From Chloroflexota bacterium (GTDB taxonomy: Bacteria > Chloroflexota > Anaerolineae > Aggregatilineales > Phototrophicaceae), in the NCBI GenBank assembly GCA_023430545.1, contig JAEZAF010000084.1:1-64000 (forward strand): a stretch of DNA of 64,000 bases. Reading direction: 5' to 3'. Each line of letters starts with the position of its first letter. The stretch's first letter is position 1. The position numbers and the translations under genes are program-made. Below the pieces are notes generated by a model. That model was not told the DNA's origin. It worked only from the letters and a program-made list of their open reading frames with translations, and searched no databases. Positions 17,945-26,192 of this stretch are shown piece by piece.

Positions 17945-19744
17945 TTAGACGGTCAGGCCGTGACCAAACGGATAAAGCGGCGGCTCATCGCTGGCCTTGA
18001 GCGCTGACACCGGAATCTGTTCCATGCTGCGCGGCCAGTTGTAGGACAGCTTGCCGGTGAATGGTATTTTCCCGAACAGGACCTCGGCAGCAGCATGAGC
18101 CTCACTGCCGGGCAGCCACGCCGCGACAATCGCGTCGCACTGATCGACCACATCGGTGATAATCAGCGGACGGCCAGAGTAGATCACCAGCACCAGCTTA
18201 TCAGTCTGCTGGCGCACGCGGCTGATGAGCTGCTTCTGGTCTTCGGTCAGGGTCAGATCCCCGCGATCGCCCATGCCTTCGGCGTAGGGTTCCTCGGAGA
18301 CCACGACGATTCCAAGATCCCCACGTTCGGAGAAGTTGCCTTCGCGCTCGTAATCGAGGTTTCCGGCATAGGTTCTGAGGCCGTCGATCAGTGTGCAGCC
18401 CTGCGTGGTCGCACCACGTTCGCCCTGCCAGCTAATTGTCCAGCCGCCGCATGCCAGACCGATGTCATCGGCGGCATCACCGGCGATGAAGACACGGCGC
18501 GTCTCGCTGGTGATGGGCAGCGCCTGATTTTCGTTCTTCAGCAGCACCAGTGATTTGCGTACTGCTTCTTCGGCCAGTGCGCGATGTTCCGGCGCACCGA
18601 CGATCTCTGCCGGGATGTCTTCCACCAGCGGCTGTTCGAACAGGCCGAGCAGGAACTTGGCGCGCAGGATACGGCGCACGGCATCGTCGATGCGTTCCTG
18701 CGAGACATCCCCCTTATTGACCGCTTCGGTCAGGGTGTCGATAAAGCGGCGGTAGTCATACGGGACCATGATCATATCAAGACCGGCGTTGATCGATGAT
18801 ACGACGCTCTCATAGAACGATTCGTTGATCTGGTCGATCGCCATCCAGTCGGAGACGAGGAAACCCTCGAAACCGTATTCCTGCTTGATGACTTCGGTCA
18901 GCAGGTGATAGTTAGCGTGCATCTTGGTGCCGTTCACACTGGAGAAGGACACCATGATATTCTGAACGCCTGCCTTGATCGCTTCGACATAGGGCGCAAG
19001 GTGGACACGCCGCAGGGTTTCTTCATCAAGCCGTGTATCGCCCTGATCGATCTGGAACATCTCGGTCGGCCCCTGCCAGTTACTACCCGGAAGCCACGGC
19101 GCACGCACGGTAGATCCCCATGTCGTGCCGCCGTCCCCGACAAAATGCTTGACCGAAGGCAGCACCCAGCGCCCCTGTTCGTCCTTTGTGTGCAATCCAC
19201 GGATGAACGCCATTGCCAGTTTGGTCACCAGTTCGGTCTGTTCGCTGTAGCCTTCATAGGAACGGCCCCAGCGCACATCCTGCGGAGTCGAGACTGCCGG
19301 GGCAAAGTCCCAGTGGACGTTGGTCGCCAGCAGTTCGCGTGCGGTCACCTGAGCGATACGCTCAATCAGATCGGCATCCCCGGCTGCGCCCAGTCCGACG
19401 TTATGCGGGAAGATGGTTGCGCCGACCACATTACTGTGACCGTGAACCGCATCCACACCATAAATCAGCGGGATCGCCAGACGGGTTTCCAGTGCTGCTT
19501 TGGCAAAACTCTGCACCATCTCGCGCCAGTTCTGGGCGTTGTTCGGATCGGGGTTGCCGCCGCCGCCGCTGAGGACCGAGCCAATAGCGCGGGCGGTTAC
19601 CTCTTCCGGTGTGATGCTGTTCTTTTCGACCTGTGTCATCTGGCCGATTTTTTCCGCCAGAGTCATCTGTGCCAGCAGCGCTTCCACACGCTCGGTGATA
19701 TTTGCTGCCGGGTCCCCATAACGATTATTGATTTCGGTTTGCAT
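17945..19744 (-). CDS. GH3 beta-glucosidase / exo-beta-glucanase
   Basis: A 599-residue family 3 glycoside hydrolase with the (beta/alpha)8 domain (about 20-360) and the alpha/beta sandwich (about 395-595). The nucleophile is D299 in GFLVSDW; VKHFVGDGGT (198-207) is the substrate-binding KHF segment. The two-domain size resembles barley ExoI-type exo-1,3/1,4-beta-glucanases rather than the longer BglX type. No signal peptide, so it should act inside the cell on imported oligosaccharides. It follows two ABC permease genes on the same strand (gap 40 bp) and is part of the LacI-controlled glucan operon. Confidence 0.93.
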   Translation of the reverse strand: MQTEINNRYGDPAANITERVEALLAQMTLAEKIGQMTQVEKNSITPEEVTARAIGSVLSGGGGNPDPNNAQNWREMVQSFAKAALETRLAIPLIYGVDAVHGHSNVVGATIFPHNVGLGAAGDADLIERIAQVTARELLATNVHWDFAPAVSTPQDVRWGRSYEGYSEQTELVTKLAMAFIRGLHTKDEQGRWVLPSVKHFVGDGGTTWGSTVRAPWLPGSNWQGPTEMFQIDQGDTRLDEETLRRVHLAPYVEAIKAGVQNIMVSFSSVNGTKMHANYHLLTEVIKQEYGFEGFLVSDWMAIDQINESFYESVVSSINAGLDMIMVPYDYRRFIDTLTEAVNKGDVSQERIDDAVRRILRAKFLLGLFEQPLVEDIPAEIVGAPEHRALAEEAVRKSLVLLKNENQALPITSETRRVFIAGDAADDIGLACGGWTISWQGERGATTQGCTLIDGLRTYAGNLDYEREGNFSERGDLGIVVVSEEPYAEGMGDRGDLTLTEDQKQLISRVRQQTDKLVLVIYSGRPLIITDVVDQCDAIVAAWLPGSEAHAAAEVLFGKIPFTGKLSYNWPRSMEQIPVSALKASDEPPLYPFGHGLTV

Positions 19745-19784
19745 CAGAATTCCTTACGACTGAACGGTTATCGGTGGCACTGTT

Positions 19785-20882
19785 TTACTTGTCCACACCT
19801 GTAATCACAATCCCCTGAATAAATACACGCTGGGCGAGGAAGAAGATCGTCAGCGGCAGGATCATCGAGATGATCGAGGCCGCCAGAATCAACTGCGGCT
19901 CGGCACTGTAAAGGCCGTTGAATTCGGTGAGGCCGACGCTGATCGGGTTCGCCTGACGGTTGCCAGCCAGATAAATCAGCGGGCCGAAGAAGTCGTTCCA
20001 TGCGAAGAAGAAATGGAACATTGCTACAGCAGTCAGCGCAGGGACAGCCTGCGGCAGAATCACCGATCGGAAGACACGCAGCGGCCCTGCGCCGTCAATC
20101 GTGGCGGCTTCTTCCAGCTCACGCGGGATTGTCATGAAATACTGCCGCAGCAGGAAGACGTTATAGGCATTGCCGAACATCTGCGGCACGATCAGCGGAA
20201 GCCATGTGCCACCCCATCCCAGTGCTCGCACGAAGAAAGCGTAAGTCGGGACCAGCGTCACGGCCTGCGGCAGGATGATAGTGGAAATCAGAATGATGAA
20301 CAGCACGTTCTTAAATGGAAACTGGAAACGTGCGAAGCCATACGCCACCATCGACGAGGCGGCCAGCGTTCCGATCATCGTGATGATCGCGTAGCCCAGT
20401 GTGTTGAGCAGCAGACGTAAAAAGTTAATCGTCCGCCATGCTTCGGGGTAATTTTCCCAATGGAATGCGGTCTGGGTGAGTGGGGTAAGCTGACGCCAGT
20501 TGCCTTCCCATTCGATCAGACCCGCCTCGGGGTTCTGAATATCAACGAACTGGCTGGAACGCCGGCCCGGTGTCACCAGTGCGTACTGCTTTTCGCCTGC
20601 ATCGGTCGGCACACTGAAGACATCATAGCTGGTGCCTTCATACTCGAACTTCACCGGCTCGGATGGCAGGATCGGCGCACGCGAGTCCGACGCCTGTGCG
20701 CCGGATTTCAGCGAATTGATCACGGCATAGAACATCGGCATCAGGTAAATCGAGAGGACGATCAGCGCCAGCAGCGTGATCCCCGCCTGATTAAGGAGCT
20801 GGCGGCGGCGCTTGGCGGCCCGCAGCAGCGAAACGCTGGAATCGTGTTCGTAAGAACGGCTGGAAGTGGTTACTGCGGCCAT
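19785..20882 (-). CDS. Sugar ABC transporter permease, MalG type, with enlarged external loop
   Basis: A 365-residue inner-membrane permease of the carbohydrate ABC family. The EAA motif is EEAATIDGAGPLRVFRSVILP. After the first membrane helix there is an insertion of about 85 residues (roughly 70-155) before the next helix, absent from the 277-residue homologue at 50458. It probably extends outside the membrane near the binding protein. The ATG immediately abuts the TAA of the preceding permease gene, so the two are translationally linked. No ATPase gene is present. Confidence 0.9.
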   Translation of the reverse strand: MAAVTTSSRSYEHDSSVSLLRAAKRRRQLLNQAGITLLALIVLSIYLMPMFYAVINSLKSGAQASDSRAPILPSEPVKFEYEGTSYDVFSVPTDAGEKQYALVTPGRRSSQFVDIQNPEAGLIEWEGNWRQLTPLTQTAFHWENYPEAWRTINFLRLLLNTLGYAIITMIGTLAASSMVAYGFARFQFPFKNVLFIILISTIILPQAVTLVPTYAFFVRALGWGGTWLPLIVPQMFGNAYNVFLLRQYFMTIPRELEEAATIDGAGPLRVFRSVILPQAVPALTAVAMFHFFFAWNDFFGPLIYLAGNRQANPISVGLTEFNGLYSAEPQLILAASIISMILPLTIFFLAQRVFIQGIVITGVDK

Positions 20883-21866
20883 TTATCGCTTCTCCCCGGC
20901 GTAATAAACCCAGTAGCGGGCGGTCGCGAAGAGGAAAATCGTGATGATCAGCGCGATGATGAACATCAGCCACGCTAATGCCGACCCATAGCCCATATTT
21001 TGAAAGGTAAACGCCTGCTTATAAAAATGAATCATATAGAAACGAGTGGTACCTTCAGGATAGCCACTACCCTGATTCAAAATCCACGGGACGAGGAAAT
21101 ACTGAAGCAGCCCGACAATACTTAAAACGAGATTGTAGAAAATAATCGGTGTTACCATCGGCACGGTGATATTCAGCATCCTGCGCCAGTAACCCGCGCC
21201 GTCGATTTCCGCTGCTTCATACAGCTCGGTCGGCACACCCTGAAGCCCTGCCAGATAAATCAGCACGGTATTGCCGATCCCCCACAGGCCGATGAAGGTA
21301 TACGCGATGTAGATCAGATTAGGATCATCCAGCCAGCGCAGGCCGTTCTGCCCGACTGCGTTGATGCCTGTCACCTGAATCAGCCGGTTCAGCCAGCCGG
21401 TATTAGGGTTCAGCACCTGAATCCAGATCAGAATGGCGGCGATCCCCGGTACCATCGTCGGGGCATAGAACAGGGTGCGGAAGATATTGCGCCCGATCAG
21501 ATATTTAGAGTTCAGCAGGACGGCCAGCGCGAAGGAGATGATCATCCCGATCGGGAACGAGATCAGGGCAAAGCGAAAGGTCACCGCGAGGCTTTCCCAT
21601 GTATTGGGGTCCTGAAATAACATCCGCTGCCAGTTTCCGAACCCGATAAAGCGTGCTTCATCCGGTGCCGAGAGCGTGAAGTTGAACAGCGAGAATACCA
21701 GTGAGGCAATCATGGGCGCGAGATAAAAAACCAGAAAGCCGAAAAGCCACGGGCTGATGAAGAACAGGCCCCATTTTGCTTCGCGGCGCTGCATCGGAGA
21801 TAACCGGAACAGGTTTCCGGCCCCACCTGATCGTCGAGCAGCATTGATTTCGGAGATCATGTCCAT
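20883..21866 (-). CDS. Sugar ABC transporter permease, MalF type
   Basis: A 327-residue membrane protein with six predicted helices and an EAA loop (YEAAEIDGAGYWRRMLNITVP). It pairs with the MalG-type permease to form the channel for the sugar recognised by the binding protein at 21990-23381. The start at 21866 has AGGA upstream; an ATG two codons later is also possible. The stop codon touches the next start codon. Confidence 0.92.
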   Translation of the reverse strand: MDMISEINAARRSGGAGNLFRLSPMQRREAKWGLFFISPWLFGFLVFYLAPMIASLVFSLFNFTLSAPDEARFIGFGNWQRMLFQDPNTWESLAVTFRFALISFPIGMIISFALAVLLNSKYLIGRNIFRTLFYAPTMVPGIAAILIWIQVLNPNTGWLNRLIQVTGINAVGQNGLRWLDDPNLIYIAYTFIGLWGIGNTVLIYLAGLQGVPTELYEAAEIDGAGYWRRMLNITVPMVTPIIFYNLVLSIVGLLQYFLVPWILNQGSGYPEGTTRFYMIHFYKQAFTFQNMGYGSALAWLMFIIALIITIFLFATARYWVYYAGEKR

Positions 21867-21921
21867 CGTGTTCGTCCTGACTTGCTGGCCCCGTCAATGG
21901 GGCATTTGATGAAGGATAAAC

Positions 21922-21950
21922 GCTGGCCGGTCGAACATGGACCGGCCAGC
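21922..21950 (-). terminator. Strong hairpin between binding-protein and permease genes
   Basis: GCTGGCCGGTC (21922-21932) pairs perfectly over 11 bp with GACCGGCCAGC (21940-21950). It lies just after the solute-binding protein stop on the minus strand and is followed by GTTTATC. Such hairpins commonly stabilise the binding-protein mRNA or cause partial termination, giving more binding protein than permease. Confidence 0.75.
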
Positions 21951-21989
21951 ATTCAGATGATCGGTGAATACTTAGTTGCCTGACAATGC

Positions 21990-23381
21990 CTAGTTGCTGG
22001 CGTTGTCGAAGATCGCCTGCAGGTTTTCCTGCAGCTTATCGAGTTCGGCGTCTACGTCAGCATCGGCGTTGTTATCCACGATCTGGGTGTAGTCGGTATA
22101 GGCGGCGGTGGATTCCAGGAAGCCGGGCATACCTTCTTCGTGGTTCGGGATGTCAGGATAGCTCAGCGCAGCAGCAGCAACTTCCCAGTTGATGTCGAAG
22201 TTGGTGTCAGGATACTGTTCCGACAGGGTTGCGGAATAGCGCTCGAAGAAGTCACCCTGAAGGCTCAGACGGGCGGGCATACCACCGTAGACCTGTGCCA
22301 GTTCCTCGGCCTTTTCACCCAGCAGGTAGGTCAGCACGGCGAAGGCTTCTTCAGGATGTTCGGTGGAGGCCATGATACCGAAGGTGTCGGCATGCAGCTT
22401 GGCAGTGGTGACACCTTCGAAAGCGGGGACCGGGGCGATGTCCCATGCATCGGTCAGGTCAGCAGTGCCCCAGCCCATGTACCAGGTGTGGAGCGGGACC
22501 ATGGCGACGTTACCGCTGCCGAACCAGTTGCCACCGGCCAGCAGATCGCTGCCTGCGTATGCGCCGCTCGGGTAGAAGGCCTGCGGGCCATACTGGGCTT
22601 CGTGCAGCCAGTTTTCTGCCGTGCGCCACGCGTCCGGGATGACCGCATTGCCGTCTTCATCGACGAAATTGGCAGCGCCGAACAGGGTGTCGCGACCGCG
22701 CATATCGGTGTGGCTGATGCCGAAGCCCCACTGGATGATGTTGGTGTTATCGAATTCTTCCATAGTGGCGTCGTTGCCGTTGACATCGACGGTCAGGATT
22801 TTCGCCAGTTGTTCGACGGTTTCCATATTCCATTCGAGTTCGTTGCCGTCCTCGTCGATATACGGCTCACCGTAGGCGGTGGGCGGGTAGGGCAGGCCAG
22901 CTTCGTCGAACAGGGCCTTGTTGTACATCAGGAAGTAGGGGAACACAGCAAACGGAATACCGAGCTGCTCACCATCAAGCTGATAGAACTCGACCAGTGC
23001 CGGGTCGAAGTCGCTGAGGTCGTATCCGGTAGATTCGATCAGCGGGGCGAGGTCCAGCCATGCGCCGGGGAAAGAGGCGCGGCCACGGATACCCATCGGG
23101 CCAACGAGGTCGGGGGCGTTGCCTGCGGCGATCTGGGTATTGAGAACGTCATAGGCCTGTGCATTGTCCACGACTTCGAGGATGAGTTCGATTTCGTCCT
23201 GTGAAGCGTTGAATTCTTCAACCACGGCTTCCTGAGCGGCGATAACGGGGGCATCGGTACCAGCACCGAGGCCGACGTACCAGCGGATCTGTACACGTTC
23301 CTGCGCACTGACGACGCCGATGGACAGCATCAGCACCAGAATGCTGAACACAAATAAGGTTGAAAATCTGATTTTACGCAC
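21990..23381 (-). CDS. Extracellular sugar-binding protein of the ABC transporter
   Basis: A 463-residue family 1 solute-binding protein with a Sec signal (about 1-26, cut after VSA) and no lipobox cysteine. The mature part starts with VQIRWYVGLG and has the NAPDLVGP and aromatic-rich segments of oligosaccharide binders. It would deliver sugars to the permeases downstream. The start is GTG at 23381, with AGGAG at good spacing. An exact 16-bp palindromic operator lies 50 bp upstream, so transcription should be repressed by the LacI regulator encoded just before it. Confidence 0.92.
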   Translation of the reverse strand: MRKIRFSTLFVFSILVLMLSIGVVSAQERVQIRWYVGLGAGTDAPVIAAQEAVVEEFNASQDEIELILEVVDNAQAYDVLNTQIAAGNAPDLVGPMGIRGRASFPGAWLDLAPLIESTGYDLSDFDPALVEFYQLDGEQLGIPFAVFPYFLMYNKALFDEAGLPYPPTAYGEPYIDEDGNELEWNMETVEQLAKILTVDVNGNDATMEEFDNTNIIQWGFGISHTDMRGRDTLFGAANFVDEDGNAVIPDAWRTAENWLHEAQYGPQAFYPSGAYAGSDLLAGGNWFGSGNVAMVPLHTWYMGWGTADLTDAWDIAPVPAFEGVTTAKLHADTFGIMASTEHPEEAFAVLTYLLGEKAEELAQVYGGMPARLSLQGDFFERYSATLSEQYPDTNFDINWEVAAAALSYPDIPNHEEGMPGFLESTAAYTDYTQIVDNNADADVDAELDKLQENLQAIFDNASN

Positions 23382-23430
23382 GATAGTCTCCTAAAAGTTT
23401 TTCACGAATATCACAGTCACTATTGGCCTT

Positions 23431-23446
23431 CTGAAACCGGTTTCAG
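23431..23446. promoter_or_regulatory. LacI-family operator upstream of the binding-protein gene
   Basis: CTGAAACCGGTTTCAG is a perfect 16-bp palindrome with the central CG of LacI-family operators. The same core TGAAACCGGTTTCA occurs at the regulator's own promoter (24599-24614). Confidence 0.88.
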
Positions 23447-23554
23447 GATGTGAAAACACAACCCTGTTTACGGTCTCAAAAGAGTGCGGAAACCGCTGTT
23501 AACATACTGCCGTGAATGTCATAGGGATCTCTGATGAACCCGTCTCCTTTCTGT

Positions 23555-24589
23555 TCATGAGTGGGCAGTGTTCAATTGAACCGCGCCACAACTGGCACGG
23601 ACAATTAACTGGGTAGGAAGAATGCGTTCCTGTCGTTCCGCATTCGGCGCTGTGATGACCTCCATCAGCATCTCGACAGCGAGGCCGCCGATCTTTTCGA
23701 TTGGCTGGCGGATGGTGGTCAGCGCTGGATCGGCCTGAAGCGCGGGCGGAAGATCGTCATAACCCACGATCGCGATATCCTGCGGTACTCTGAGACCCGC
23801 TTCGCGCAGGGCGCGCAGCACACCTAAGGCCATCGTATCGGATGCGACGAAAATGGCGTCCGGACTGGCAGGCAGCAGCTTCTGGGTTGCTTCATAACCA
23901 CTCTGGAGTGAGTAGTCGCCAAACGCGATCAGGCTTTCGTTCATCGGGATCTGATGATCTGCCAGCGCACGGCAGTAGCCGGTAAAGCGATCATCTCCGG
24001 AAGAATTCTGCGATGAGGCAATCGTCGCGATGCGCTTATAGCCCAGACTGATCAGATGCTGCGTGGCGAGATAGCTGCCGCCGACATTATCGGCGTCGAT
24101 GTAGCTGGCATTCGGTGTGTGTTCGGGACGGCCAATCACTACGAATGGCATTTTGTGCTCGATCACGCTTGGGATCAGGCTGGCGTCCTTGCGGTCAGCC
24201 GTGATGATCATGCCATCGATCAGGCCGGTGTTGAGGATATGTCGGACGGTCTCGTGGCCTTCTTCTTCCGACTGCATGATAAAGAGGGCCAGCGTCTGGT
24301 GATTGCGGTTGGCAGCCTGCGAAATGCCCTGCGTCAGAACCGGGAAGTAAGGATCAGTGAAGACGGCATAGGGGCCGCTGGGGATAATCAGCGCGATGAT
24401 GTTGGAGCGATCCGAGGCGAGCAGGCGGGCGACATTGTTCGGTTGAAAACCGGTTTCAGCGATCACTTTCTGAACTTTTTCCCGGATTTCAGGACGGATA
24501 TGAGGGTATCCGTTCAATACACGGGAAACGGTGGCCTTGGAGACCCCGGAGAGTTCAGCGATCCTGGAAATCGTAAGTCGTTTCATCAA
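23555..24589 (-). CDS. LacI-family transcriptional regulator of the glucan locus
   Basis: A 344-residue repressor. The helix-turn-helix (TISRIAELSGVSKATVSRVL) is near residues 5-25, the hinge helix contains NNVARLLAS, and residues about 60-335 form the periplasmic-binding-like effector domain. The effector is probably a beta-glucan oligosaccharide, judged from the GH16 and GH3 genes downstream. An operator lies in its own promoter, so it is probably autoregulated. It leads the minus-strand run of ABC and glycosidase genes, with a 173-bp gap that holds a second operator. Confidence 0.93.
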   Translation of the reverse strand: MMKRLTISRIAELSGVSKATVSRVLNGYPHIRPEIREKVQKVIAETGFQPNNVARLLASDRSNIIALIIPSGPYAVFTDPYFPVLTQGISQAANRNHQTLALFIMQSEEEGHETVRHILNTGLIDGMIITADRKDASLIPSVIEHKMPFVVIGRPEHTPNASYIDADNVGGSYLATQHLISLGYKRIATIASSQNSSGDDRFTGYCRALADHQIPMNESLIAFGDYSLQSGYEATQKLLPASPDAIFVASDTMALGVLRALREAGLRVPQDIAIVGYDDLPPALQADPALTTIRQPIEKIGGLAVEMLMEVITAPNAERQERILPTQLIVRASCGAVQLNTAHS

Positions 24590-24598
24590 AAGGTTCTT

Positions 24599-24614
24599 TT
24601 GAAACCGGTTTCAA
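24599..24614. promoter_or_regulatory. LacI-family operator at the regulator's own promoter
   Basis: TTGAAACCGGTTTCAA is a perfect 16-bp palindrome. It lies just downstream of the -10 element at 24626-24631, around +5 to +20 of the expected transcript, an arrangement that would block transcription when bound. Confidence 0.9.
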
Positions 24615-24625
24615 TAATTTCCGTC

Positions 24626-24654
24626 AATTTAAACGATGTTTCAGTATTTGTCAA
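24626..24654 (-). promoter_or_regulatory. Sigma-70-type promoter of the LacI regulator
   Basis: On the minus strand TTGACA (24649-24654) is followed by 17 nt and TAAATT (24626-24631), a near-consensus promoter. Its expected start point precedes the operator. Confidence 0.8.
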
Positions 24655-24837
24655 CAAAATTACAAAAGATCATGTCCATTTCATGACGAACCTCACATTA
24701 CGGGGTGGAAATCCATCACCGTCTGCCCCATTGATTTCTGATCCTGCACTCACATGAAGATGATAGGCTCTTCGTATAACGGATAAGCCCACCAACGGAT
24801 AATCAGATACCGGGCAGGCACTGAGTCAGGCAGTCTT

Positions 24838-25497
24838 ATGAGTACGACGAAGATACAACCCTATGGGGATCGACATCACGCCGGAAAGATGCTGGCCGAA
24901 AAGCTGCATCACTATCACGGCCGTCCGGAGGTGCTGGTACTGGCACTGCCGCGTGGAGGTGTCCCGGTCGCGGTGGAAGTCGCGCAGGCGCTCGAAGTCT
25001 CGCTGGATGTCTTTATCGTTCGCAAGCTTGGCGTCCCCGGTCAGCCGGAACTGGCGTTCGGCGCGGTTGCAATGGGCGGTGTGCGCGTCCTGAATCATGC
25101 GCTGGTGGGTCAACTGGGCATCACAGAAAAAGATGTGGATGCGATCACCACGATTGAACGGCGGGAAATGAAACGCCGTGAAGAGATCTATCGCAGTGGA
25201 CGTCCGCTGCCGAAGGTTGAGAATCAGATCGTGATCCTGATTGATGATGGACTGGCCACCGGTGCAACCATGATGGCGGCGGTTCAGGCCCTGCGAATAC
25301 TGAATCCGGCGCGGATCGTGGTCGGTGTGCCTGCCGCATCTCCGGAGACGTGCCACCAACTGCAAAGCGAAGTCGATGAAGTCGTCTGTGCGATCACACC
25401 GACGCCGTTTCGGTCTGTCGGCTCATGGTATGAGGATTTTGCGCAGGTCACCGATGCCGAAGTGCAGAAGCTGCTCGCACAGGTGCGCCCTTCGTAA
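24838..25497 (+). CDS. Phosphoribosyltransferase family protein
   Basis: A 219-residue type I phosphoribosyltransferase fold protein. The PRPP-binding motif is VILIDDGLATGATM (about residues 132-145), and LALPRGGVPVA lies near the N-terminus. It resembles the subgroup often found beside or fused to erythromycin-esterase-like proteins, whose substrate is not established. The start ATG has only a weak purine-rich stretch upstream. It converges (6 bp between stops) with an SDR gene that follows an erythromycin-esterase-like gene. Confidence 0.85.
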   Translation: MSTTKIQPYGDRHHAGKMLAEKLHHYHGRPEVLVLALPRGGVPVAVEVAQALEVSLDVFIVRKLGVPGQPELAFGAVAMGGVRVLNHALVGQLGITEKDVDAITTIERREMKRREEIYRSGRPLPKVENQIVILIDDGLATGATMMAAVQALRILNPARIVVGVPAASPETCHQLQSEVDEVVCAITPTPFRSVGSWYEDFAQVTDAEVQKLLAQVRPS

Positions 25498-25503
25498 GCA
25501 GCC

Positions 25504-26178
25504 TTAGTGACCGGCTCGCGGGTGGTCGTGGGTGCTGGTGCTCATTATGTCGATTTCGCTGGTGATGCGTGCGACCGTTTTGGCGATGACAGATCGCGGG
25601 ATCTCTTCATCGGCTGATATCAGTGCGGCCTGCATGCAGCCGAGTTCCATCATCAGCACATGGATACCCTCGATTTTCAGTTCACTGGCAAGCGCCTGTG
25701 TATAGAGTTTGAGTGCCTGCCGTCCCGTGTTGTAGGTGTACGGCTGATGACTGTCATGCGTGACCGGTTCACCGCTGGCGATGTTGATGATGCGCGGACA
25801 GGCGCTCGAAAGCAGCAGCGGCGTAAAGCGTCTTGCCAGCAGAATCGGCGCGATGGCATTCATGCGGAAGGCATAGAATGCATTTTCAAGGCTGTCGAGA
25901 AACAGTTTGCGGTTCATCTCGGCATTGTTGATCAGCACATCCAGCACTGAGGTACGCGAACGAACCAGATCGAAGGCCGCCGCCATGTGTTCCCGGTTGA
26001 TCGGGTCGAGCTGTACCAGTGTGATCGCCTTCGGATACCGTCGGCTCATCTGCTGAAGCTCGTCGGCGGTGTCTGGATAGGGACAGGCCGCAAAGACCGA
26101 TGCACCGTGCTGCGCGTAATGCTGGATCAGGCCGAGGCCAAACGGACTGTCGGTGTTGGTGACAAAGACGTGTTTCAT
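25504..26178 (-). CDS. SDR-fold protein with altered catalytic Lys
   Basis: A 224-residue short-chain dehydrogenase/reductase-like protein. The cofactor loop reads TNTDSPFGLG rather than TGxxxGxG, NNAE replaces the usual NNAG, and the active-site YxxxK appears as YNTGR, so the catalytic Lys is replaced by Arg. It may therefore be a poor or non-enzymatic member, or use another residue. I chose ATG 26178, where the fold begins; a GTG at 26205 lies inside the preceding gene. It follows the erythromycin-esterase-like gene by 14 bp and is surely co-transcribed with it. Confidence 0.72.
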   Translation of the reverse strand: MKHVFVTNTDSPFGLGLIQHYAQHGASVFAACPYPDTADELQQMSRRYPKAITLVQLDPINREHMAAAFDLVRSRTSVLDVLINNAEMNRKLFLDSLENAFYAFRMNAIAPILLARRFTPLLLSSACPRIINIASGEPVTHDSHQPYTYNTGRQALKLYTQALASELKIEGIHVLMMELGCMQAALISADEEIPRSVIAKTVARITSEIDIMSTSTHDHPRAGH

Positions 26179-26192
26179 CGCGCTGTGTCCGA

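Noticed and set aside
24443..24463. Further GAAACCGGTTTTC-like site inside the first LacI gene
   Set aside because: It lies in the coding region for the conserved ETGFQPN segment and is imperfect, so chance or codon constraint explains it.
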